From: Longicatena sp.
GTDB lineage: Bacteria > Bacillota_I > Bacilli_A > Erysipelotrichales > Erysipelotrichaceae
Length of the DNA stretch: 17,225 nucleotides
Reading direction: 5' to 3'
Assembly (NCBI GenBank): GCA_020025055.1
Contig: JAHHST010000027.1
Coordinates: forward strand, 1 to 17,225
Both the position numbers and the translations under genes were made by a program. The notes beneath the pieces are model-generated. The model was not told the origin of the DNA. It did not search any database and saw only the letters and a list, made by a program, of their open reading frames with translations. Of this stretch, positions 1 through 6,712 are shown piece after piece; position 1 is the first letter of the stretch, and the number at the start of each line of letters is the position of its first letter.

Positions 1-34
1 AGAAAGGTGAGCTATTTTAATAGGTAAAATTTAT

Positions 35-3000
35 ATGAAGGGTAAAATATTAAAGATTGGATTATGTTCAGCAATGGCATTAGGAATTGTAGCACCAAAT
101 ACATTTCAATTGCATGCGAATGAAGTGAATTTAAAAGATGGTCTAAAGGACCATTGGAATTTTGATACGTTAACTAGTGTAGAGGGAACTACTGCGACAA
201 AACATGGGAATGTTGAAATTGCTGATAGTGGAAATAAGGTTTTTGGTAAAGTTTTAAGATTTGGTAATGGAACAGGAAATTATATGAAATTATCAAATTA
301 TATTAATACAGGGAAAGATAATACATCATTTTCAATGTGGTATCGATACGATACTAAGATTCAAGGGGATGATGCATCAAAAAATACTGTTTTATTACAA
401 CATGAAGGTGATGGTAAATCTTTATTAACATTAAAAGCAGATGGTCATTACAATACATATGTAAATGCCCAAAATGTGGATTCTAATAAAACCGTTACAA
501 AAGGTGATTGGCAACACATCACTGTATCATTTAATCAAACTACGAAGAAGGTAAAATTCTTTATCAATGGAAAATTTGATTCTGAAAAACCTTTAGGCAA
601 TACAACTGTTAATAAAACATTATCATTACGTTTAGGTTCACATAAAAATGATAATAGCACTGATCCACATCCAATGCGTGGGGATGTAGATGAGTTTTAT
701 GTTTATAATAAAGCGTTAAATAATGATGAAGCAAAAGCTTTATATGAAGTGAAAGCAAAAGAATTATATAAGGATGATTTACAAAAATTAATTACTGAAG
801 GAGAACAATTATTAAATAATGATAAATTAGATAAAACTGCTCCTGAAGTAATTGGCTTAATAGAAAAATTAGAAAATGCTAAAAAAGCATTAACAGCGCA
901 AACATTAGATCAAATGAAGACTGTATATGATGAATTGGAAAATGTAATTAGTGCTTGCAAAGGATTGATTCCAGTTCAATTAACAATTAATAAAGATGGT
1001 GTCGAAAGAACAATCGACACAAAATCAATCTTTGGCATCAATCATCGTTATGCATTCAATGGATATGGAACATTTGATTCTCAAACGATGAAAATGAAAG
1101 AAGAATTTACTAAATTATATGAAGATGCAGGATTTGGTTCTATCCGTTATCCAGGTGGAACAATTTCGAACTTGTTTAATTGGAAAACTACAATTGGACC
1201 AAAAGCAGATCGTAAAAAACAAATTCATGGATTCTATAATAATAGAGAACAAGGTGGTATTGAACCAAACTTTGGTTTAGAAGAAGTTGGTAATTTTGCA
1301 GATAGTGTAAATTCTGAAATTGTATATGTATATAGTTTAGGACGTGGAAATGCACAGGATGCAGCTGATTTAGTTGAATATTTAAATGCTGAAGTTGGAA
1401 CTAACCCAAATGGTGGGGTTGACTGGGCAGCGGTTCGTGCTAAGAATGGTCATAAAGCACCATATAATGTTCGCTATTTCGAAATCGGTAATGAAATGCA
1501 ACAAGCATTTGGTATTGGGGCAGATGGAACAAGTTCACAAGGATATTGGACAGATTATGTTTCTGGTGGTGCAGAAAAAGCATATACAGAAGGTGGTACT
1601 GCAACATTTACCAAACAGTATGCAGTAGCAGAAGAAGATTGGAATAAAGTTGCTTCACAAACAACTGGAAAACCAAATATGGTAAGATATGCACGTTATG
1701 CAAATACAAACCCTGGAAAGCTTGATGAAAATGGAAAAATCGTTGTAGACCCTAATTTTAAAGCATTAGAACCAGGTGTTAAAGTATTTGTTGGTGTAGA
1801 TAGTAGCACTATGGAGTGGAAAGTTGTTGAAAATTTTGAACATTCTAGTCCAGAAGATCGTCATGTTGTAGTAGATTATGCAACAGGTGCAATTAAATTT
1901 GGTGATGGTAAACACGGAAGAGTTCCTGACGCAAATCAAAACGTTTATGTATCTTACCAAGTTAAACGTCAAGGATTCATTGATGTGTCAAAAGCTATCA
2001 AACAAACAATGGATAAAATTAATGCAAAAGAAGGAACTTCACGTGAAGCTAATGTTTATACAAGTTTTGAGTCAGCAGGATTTATTACTCGTATGAATAA
2101 TTTGAAAGCAAATGATTGGTATGATGGAATGACAATTCACCCATATTCTGATACTGTTAGTGGTGGAAATAATGCTGAATTATTCTATGATAATGCAATG
2201 AAGAGAGCAGAAGTTGCTGGAATTGGAAAAGTGCAGAATTATGTTAAAATGTTGCCAAAAGGTAAAGTTCCAGTTATCAGTGAATATGGTATCTTTAGAA
2301 ATACAGAAAGACAAGTAAGATCTCAAACACATGCTATTTATATCGCTAAAGTATTGATGGAATATGTAAGACTAGGAAGTCCATATATTCAAAAACACTG
2401 TTTAGCTGACTGGTATAGTGATGGAGGAGACTCATTAGGACCTACACAACAAGCAGTAATTCAAGTAGTTAAACAAGATGGTGCAAACACTACTACCGGA
2501 GAAGGAAACTTCGCATTTTTCTCAACACCATCTGCACATGTATTCAAAATGTTAAACTCAGGATTTGGAGAAGATATCTTAAGCGTAACAATGGATCGTC
2601 AACCAACTATGAAAAATGGTGTCAAATCATTGTCTACACTTGTAAGTCAAGATTCAGAAGGAAACATTTATGCAGCTATGGTTAACGTTGAACGTAAACA
2701 TGCACAGAAAGTAATGCTAGATATTCCAAATTATGATATTGAAGGCCGCACAATTGAAATTCAGACATTATCTTCTGATTCAATTACATCAGAAAATAGT
2801 CTAACTGATCCTAACAAAGTTGATGTACAAACTTCAACTATCGTTGCAGAAAAGAATCAAGTAATTACATTACCTAAGCATTCATTTGTAAAAATTAAAA
2901 TTGTTAACAAAATTGATAAGAGTAATTTACAAAATAAAGTAGATGAAATTGCTTCATTAAATAAAGATCATTATACTAATTATGATTCAATTACAAATGC

Positions 3001-3739
3001 TTATAATCATGCAAATGAAGTTTTAAATGATAAATTTGCTTCAGTTAAAGATGTTAAAAATGCATTCGATGCACTTGTAAAAGCTCAAAATGATTTAGTA
3101 TTGAAAAAAGCTGATTATAGTAAAGTAAATGCTGCTATTGAAAAAGCAAATTCATTGAATAAAGATGAATATAAAGATTTCTCAAAAGTCGAAGAAGCTA
3201 TGAATGCAGTGGTAAAAGATAAAGATATCACAAAACAAGCAGAAGTAGATGCAATGGCAGATGCAATTGAAAATGCAATTGCAAAATTAGAGAAAAAAGA
3301 AGTTGTAAATAAAGATGCATTAGAAGCAGCAATTTCTAAAAAACCAGCAAAAGAAGAAAATGCATATACAAAAGCAAGTTGGGAAGCATATCAAGAAGCA
3401 TTGAAAAAAGCAGAAGAAGTAAATGCAAATGCAAATGCAACTCAAAAAGATGTTGATGCAGCAAAAGATGCATTATTAGAAGCAATGCAAGGGTTAAAAG
3501 AAAATCCAGCTTTAACACCACTTGATCCATCTACTACAGTTAAACCTGAAGTAAAACCTACTCCTGAACAAAAACCAGAAGTACCTACAAAACCAAATTC
3601 AGATAATAACACTGATAAGGTTGATAATGCAGAGACACCAAATACGGCATCATCTACAAATCTTATGCTTTTATGGATCGTTTTATTAGCTTCTGGAACA
3701 TTTATGTTAAGATTAGGTAGTAAAAAAGAAAATATGTAG
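35..3739 (+). CDS. Cell-wall-anchored LamG / arabinofuranosidase-like glycoside hydrolase with FIVAR repeats
   Basis: Secreted surface enzyme of 1234 residues, probably cleaving host or dietary glycans. A signal peptide ends near A28 (LHA|NE). A LamG/concanavalin-like domain spans about 36-240, followed by a helical FIVAR-like stretch (244-316). The catalytic region (about 318-960) resembles GH51 and other clan GH-A retaining enzymes: RYPGG at 371-375, EIGNEM with N486 and E487 as the probable acid/base, and VISEYG with E750 as the probable nucleophile. A beta-rich segment (about 577-648, with a FGDG motif) interrupts it. Three more FIVAR-like helical units (961-1165), a Pro/Lys-rich spacer, TPNTA at 1201-1205, a hydrophobic helix and a Lys-rich tail form a sortase anchor. 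Substrate is not readable from sequence; alpha-L-arabinofuranoside is a guess from GH51 likeness. ATG at 35 has a poor ribosome binding site; a good one (AAAGGTGA, 3-10) lies too far upstream. Confidence 0.85.
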   Translation: MKGKILKIGLCSAMALGIVAPNTFQLHANEVNLKDGLKDHWNFDTLTSVEGTTATKHGNVEIADSGNKVFGKVLRFGNGTGNYMKLSNYINTGKDNTSFSMWYRYDTKIQGDDASKNTVLLQHEGDGKSLLTLKADGHYNTYVNAQNVDSNKTVTKGDWQHITVSFNQTTKKVKFFINGKFDSEKPLGNTTVNKTLSLRLGSHKNDNSTDPHPMRGDVDEFYVYNKALNNDEAKALYEVKAKELYKDDLQKLITEGEQLLNNDKLDKTAPEVIGLIEKLENAKKALTAQTLDQMKTVYDELENVISACKGLIPVQLTINKDGVERTIDTKSIFGINHRYAFNGYGTFDSQTMKMKEEFTKLYEDAGFGSIRYPGGTISNLFNWKTTIGPKADRKKQIHGFYNNREQGGIEPNFGLEEVGNFADSVNSEIVYVYSLGRGNAQDAADLVEYLNAEVGTNPNGGVDWAAVRAKNGHKAPYNVRYFEIGNEMQQAFGIGADGTSSQGYWTDYVSGGAEKAYTEGGTATFTKQYAVAEEDWNKVASQTTGKPNMVRYARYANTNPGKLDENGKIVVDPNFKALEPGVKVFVGVDSSTMEWKVVENFEHSSPEDRHVVVDYATGAIKFGDGKHGRVPDANQNVYVSYQVKRQGFIDVSKAIKQTMDKINAKEGTSREANVYTSFESAGFITRMNNLKANDWYDGMTIHPYSDTVSGGNNAELFYDNAMKRAEVAGIGKVQNYVKMLPKGKVPVISEYGIFRNTERQVRSQTHAIYIAKVLMEYVRLGSPYIQKHCLADWYSDGGDSLGPTQQAVIQVVKQDGANTTTGEGNFAFFSTPSAHVFKMLNSGFGEDILSVTMDRQPTMKNGVKSLSTLVSQDSEGNIYAAMVNVERKHAQKVMLDIPNYDIEGRTIEIQTLSSDSITSENSLTDPNKVDVQTSTIVAEKNQVITLPKHSFVKIKIVNKIDKSNLQNKVDEIASLNKDHYTNYDSITNAYNHANEVLNDKFASVKDVKNAFDALVKAQNDLVLKKADYSKVNAAIEKANSLNKDEYKDFSKVEEAMNAVVKDKDITKQAEVDAMADAIENAIAKLEKKEVVNKDALEAAISKKPAKEENAYTKASWEAYQEALKKAEEVNANANATQKDVDAAKDALLEAMQGLKENPALTPLDPSTTVKPEVKPTPEQKPEVPTKPNSDNNTDKVDNAETPNTASSTNLMLLWIVLLASGTFMLRLGSKKENM

Positions 3740-3762
3740 ATAATTAGAATAAATTATTAAAA

Positions 3763-3856
3763 ATAAAACAGTGAGATTAATTTGGGTGCACCACGTAAGG
3801 AAGTATTTTTCAAAAAATGTTTTAGGAACTTGTTCATAACGATTGCACTGTTTTAT
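3763..3856. repeat. 11-base inverted repeat flanking 72 bases
   Basis: ATAAAACAGTG at 3763-3773 is the exact reverse complement of CACTGTTTTAT at 3846-3856. No conventional T-tailed hairpin follows the stop at 3739, so this pair may form a long-loop terminator-like stem, or may mark the edges of something inserted. Its right arm overlaps the -35 side of the candidate promoter at 3843. Function is unknown. Confidence 0.4.
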
Positions 3857-3873
3857 CTCCGTAGGAGTATAAA
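3843..3873 (+). promoter_or_regulatory. Candidate promoter with 19-base spacer and CTCC-GTA-GGAG dyad (MerR-like)
   Basis: A weak -35 (TTGCAC, 3843-3848) and a good -10 (TATAAA, 3868-3873) are separated by 19 bases. The dyad CTCC-GTA-GGAG (3857-3867) lies inside the spacer. Over-long spacers with a dyad between the hexamers are typical of promoters activated by MerR-family regulators. It points at the broken PNPOx-family gene starting at 3926. No MerR gene is in the window, so the regulator is inference. Confidence 0.4.
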
Positions 3874-3925
3874 AAGTATGCTCGTAAAGGTGACACAGAG
3901 AAACTGTATAGAAGGGAGAATAAAA

Positions 3926-4359
3926 ATGAACGGGAACTTTCCTCAAAAAGCACAAGAAATAATGAACGAGAGGTTTAATCATGATACACTCATTGCACTT
4001 GCAACGGCGAATGGTACGATTCCATATGTCCGTGCGGTAAACAGTTATTATCAAGAGGGTGCGTTTTATGTTATTACAGATGCATCGTCTGGAAAAATGA
4101 AGCAAATTGAAAAAATCCGAATGTTTCCATTTGTGGAGAGTGGTTTACTGCACACGGCATCGGAAAGAATTTAGGCCACATTTTGGAAGAGAAAAACGAG
4201 GAAATCGCAAAAAGACTTCGCAAAGCGTTTGCGTCTTGGTATAACAATGGACATATAAATGAAGAAGATCCGAATACATGTATTCTATGTATTCAACTTA
4301 CGGAAGGTGTGCTATTCTCCCACGGAACAAGATATGATATAGATTTTCGTATTGACTGA
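3926..4359 (+). pseudogene. Pyridoxamine 5'-phosphate oxidase-family protein, frameshifted
   Basis: The ATG at 3926 follows a good ribosome binding site (GAAGGGAGA, 3911-3919). The frame reads MNGNFPQKAQEIMNERF and then a typical small FMN-binding split-barrel protein up to GKMKQIEK. There the frame is lost in a run of six A (4110-4115); the shifted frame stops at 4172-4174. Restoring one A continues directly as NPNVSICGEWFTAHGIG, then an E/K-rich helix, then GVLFSHGTRYDIDF, ending at TGA 4357-4359, for a total of about 144 residues as expected for the family. Members bind FMN or a related flavin and their substrates are mostly unknown. The intact second half suggests a recent mutation, a sequencing error or a slippery switch rather than old decay. 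The reading frame open from 3782 upstream of 3926 is not convincing coding sequence. Confidence 0.85.
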
Positions 4360-4560
4360 TGTTGGATAATCATGTCCCAGCAGGAGAAAAATCGTATTAA
4401 AAAGTTCGACTTCTATACAGTTAAAAAGACGAAAACTCACATCTTATATGAAAGGATGTTTGAATTCGTACAGAGGTAAATAACTATACAATTAAGAAAT
4501 GGATAACCTTAAATGAAGTTCATCTAATTCCATTTTATCGGGCAGTTATATATAAAAAAT

Positions 4561-4594
4561 GGAGTGTATCGATTTTCGATACACTCCGTTTTTT
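4561..4594 (+). terminator. Intrinsic terminator, 12-bp stem
   Basis: GGAGTGTATCGA (4561-4572), loop TTT, and TCGATACACTCC (4576-4587) form a perfect stem followed by G and six T. An A-run at 4553-4558 could let it also work from the other strand. It closes the transcription unit of the PNPOx-family remnant. Confidence 0.9.
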
Positions 4595-4728
4595 GATTTC
4601 ATTGTTTCCTAAATTACTTCTTTATCTGGCATTAGCTTTTGATCTTACTGTTTTTTAATGATTAAATTTTAAAATTGTAGCAATGGTGTAAACAAAAAAA
4701 TAAAAGTTTGTAAATCAAACAATTTTTA

Positions 4729-4757
4729 TTGGAAGTTGATTGGAAAAAATGTATAAT
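4729..4757 (+). promoter_or_regulatory. Sigma-A-type promoter of the phosphoesterase-MFS unit
   Basis: TTGGAA (4729-4734), 17-base spacer, and TATAAT (4752-4757), 31 bases upstream of the ATG at 4789. The ribosome binding site AAGGAGG (4775-4781) lies 7 bases before that ATG. Confidence 0.7.
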
Positions 4758-4788
4758 GATAATAGATATATCGTAAGGAGGTATCTAA

Positions 4789-5310
4789 ATGAAATACCTA
4801 TTGATTAGTGATACTCATGGGGAGTTAGAAAAAACTAAGCAGATTATAGCGGAACATCCTAATTTAGATGGGTATTTTCATTTAGGTGATATAGGATTTG
4901 ATATAAAGTATTTAAAAGGATTTCAAGTAGTAAAAGGAAATCATGATCATTTTGCTAGTATTCGTAATGAATTTATAGTTTCTTCTGAAAATAATAAAAT
5001 ATTATGTATCCATGGAAATTGTGTTGATGATGAAGTATCAAAGTATATAATGAATTCACCAGAATTAGAACAAAAAGAATTATCAAAAAGAGTATTTGAA
5101 ATGGTTTATGATCAATTATCATTGTATGCAAAATCTAAAGGTTGCAATATATTATTTTTTGGACATACACATGTTGCATGTTTTACTCAACGTAATGGAA
5201 TAACGTTGATTAATCCTGGTTCAGTTTGTTTTGGAATGTATGGGGCTAGTTATGCAATTGTAAATGTAGAAAATGAAAAACTTGATGTCAAATTCATAAA
5301 GATAAAGTGA
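4789..5310 (+). CDS. yfcE: YfcE-family metallophosphoesterase
   Basis: Cytosolic phosphodiesterase of 173 residues from the calcineurin-like superfamily (YfcE/MJ0936 group). These enzymes bind two metal ions, often Mn, and hydrolyse phosphodiester model substrates; the physiological substrate is generally unknown. All metal-ligand motifs are visible: D8-x-H10, GD at 33-34, GNHD at 50-53, H75 in IHGN, and GHTH at 125-128, followed by INPGS at 141-145. Length is normal for the family. The start is set by AAGGAGG 7 bases upstream. The stop is 9 bases before the MFS gene, whose ribosome binding site begins in the stop region, so the two are cotranscribed. The symbol denotes family membership, not proven orthology. 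Confidence 0.9.
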   Translation: MKYLLISDTHGELEKTKQIIAEHPNLDGYFHLGDIGFDIKYLKGFQVVKGNHDHFASIRNEFIVSSENNKILCIHGNCVDDEVSKYIMNSPELEQKELSKRVFEMVYDQLSLYAKSKGCNILFFGHTHVACFTQRNGITLINPGSVCFGMYGASYAIVNVENEKLDVKFIKIK

Positions 5311-5319
5311 GGGGAAAGT

Positions 5320-6636
5320 ATGTTTACAAAAATATTAACAAAACTTGGTTTTACAAAAGAGGAGACAAGTTGGATTTTGTATGATATAGGAAATTCAGCG
5401 CAAGTATTAACAACGTGTACAGTAATATTTCCTTTATTGATTGCGAAAATTACACCAGGTGATAGCAGTGTTTATGTTGGTTGGGCAAATGCGATTTATG
5501 CAATTATTTTAGCAGTATTATCTCCTGTATTAGGTACACTTGCTGATTATAAAGGAAAGAAGATGAAGTATTTCAAATTCTTCTTATATATGGGTATTTT
5601 TGGGGGATTTGCATTAGCATTACCATTTATTGATTATAAAGTTGCACTTATAATGTTTGTTGTAGCGATGTTAGGGTATAATGGATCAATTATATTTTAT
5701 GATGCGTTTATTGTAGATGTATGTGATGATGAACGTGTGGATAAGGTTAGTGCAGCTGGATATGCATGGGGATATATTGGTTCTGTGCTACCGTTTTTAA
5801 TATTTATTATTCCTTTTGCTGCAGTTACTTTGTTTGGAGATAAGACAACAGGAGATTTAGTGCTTGGATCGTTTACATTAACGTATCGCATGGCTTGTGG
5901 ATTAACTATGGGGATGGCTGTATTATGGTGGTTGTTGTTTTCACAACCAATTCAAAAGAATGTAGTACAAAAGAATTATCATGATCCTGTACCACATGTT
6001 GTTCGTGAATCTTTCTCTCATTTGATGAAGACATTTAAAGATGTAAAAAAGAATAAAAATATCTTTTTATTTTGTATTGCGTATTTCTTTTATATTGATT
6101 GTGTTAATACTGTAATTAAAATGGCTGTATCACTTGCTACTGATATGGGAGTAAATGATATTGTAAGTTTAGTGGTAGTTATTGTAATTAACATTATTGC
6201 ATGTCCGTTTTCTATTTTATTTGGTCGTTTAGTTGGTAAATACGGATCTAAGAAAATGATTTATGCAGGTATATTAGGCTATGTAGGTGTTATTTGCTCA
6301 GGTGCTATGATTCCAGTAAATACTCTTTATATTTGGCTTGTGGCATTGCTTGTAGGTATGTTTCAAGGAGGTATTCAATCTGTATCACGTTCTTATTTTG
6401 CAAAATTAATACCTGATAAAGCAGATAGTAATGAGTTTTTTGGATTTTTCTCGGTATTTTCTAAATTCTCTGCTATTTTAGGACCTATTGCTGTATCTAT
6501 GATTATTATGATTACAGGTAAAACACAATATGGAATTTTAGGGTTAATTCCTATGATGTTGATTGGTATGATTGTATTAACGTTTGTAAAAGATCCTGAG
6601 AGTGAAAAAGAGATGTTAAGAAAAAAATTGAAATAG
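5320..6636 (+). CDS. UMF1-family MFS transporter (Atg22-like)
   Basis: Integral membrane protein of 438 residues with about 12 hydrophobic helices. The UMF1/Atg22-like branch of the major facilitator superfamily is indicated by YDIGNSA at 21-27 just before the first helix, the cytoplasmic loop LADYKGKK (74-81) corresponding to MFS motif A, and SAAGYAWGYIGS at 144-155. Yeast Atg22 exports amino acids from the vacuole, but bacterial members mostly have no known substrate, so none is assigned. The start ATG has GAGGGG just upstream, overlapping the end of the phosphoesterase gene. The tight pairing might mean the transporter handles a product or precursor of that enzyme, but this is only suggestive. 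Confidence 0.88.
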   Translation: MFTKILTKLGFTKEETSWILYDIGNSAQVLTTCTVIFPLLIAKITPGDSSVYVGWANAIYAIILAVLSPVLGTLADYKGKKMKYFKFFLYMGIFGGFALALPFIDYKVALIMFVVAMLGYNGSIIFYDAFIVDVCDDERVDKVSAAGYAWGYIGSVLPFLIFIIPFAAVTLFGDKTTGDLVLGSFTLTYRMACGLTMGMAVLWWLLFSQPIQKNVVQKNYHDPVPHVVRESFSHLMKTFKDVKKNKNIFLFCIAYFFYIDCVNTVIKMAVSLATDMGVNDIVSLVVVIVINIIACPFSILFGRLVGKYGSKKMIYAGILGYVGVICSGAMIPVNTLYIWLVALLVGMFQGGIQSVSRSYFAKLIPDKADSNEFFGFFSVFSKFSAILGPIAVSMIIMITGKTQYGILGLIPMMLIGMIVLTFVKDPESEKEMLRKKLK

Positions 6637-6674
6637 CTAGTTATAAAAGAATATTATACAATAGATAGAATATG

Positions 6675-6711
6675 AAAAGTGTAGTCTACATTTGGAAGAC
6701 TACACTTTTTT
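6675..6711. terminator. Terminator between convergent genes, 13-bp stem
   Basis: AAAAGTGTAGTCT (6675-6687) pairs perfectly with AGACTACACTTTT (6697-6709) across a 9-base loop. The T-run serves the MFS gene on the plus strand; the A-run at the left foot gives a shorter T-run for aconitase on the minus strand, whose stop is at 6713-6715. It probably works in both directions. Confidence 0.88.
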
Positions 6712-6712
6712 A

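Larger units (their letters stand above)
4360..4788 (+). other. Gene-poor interval after the broken PNPOx gene
   Basis: About 430 bases without a gene I can name. A 35-codon open frame (4372-4479) is in the same frame as the restored PNPOx gene just after its stop, with no ribosome binding site; it and the following 80 bases look like degraded coding sequence, but I recognise no family. A strong terminator lies at 4561-4594. After it comes AT-rich sequence with a small hairpin (GTTTG 4706-4710 / CAAAC 4716-4720) and then the promoter of the phosphoesterase gene. Confidence 0.5.

Noticed and set aside
3417..3441. Short tandem repeat of a 6-base unit (about 3 copies) in the wall-protein gene
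   Set aside because: It encodes Asn-Ala pairs in a helical repeat region; too short to be a switch that would change the frame, as the unit is a multiple of three.
3782..3925. 48-codon N-terminal extension of the PNPOx-family frame
   Set aside because: It contains the promoter candidate and a ribosome binding site sits just before the ATG at 3926; the extra residues do not resemble the family.
3713..4105. 130-codon minus-strand frame across the PNPOx-family gene
   Set aside because: The plus strand clearly encodes the PNPOx-family protein with a ribosome binding site; the reverse frame shows no family features.
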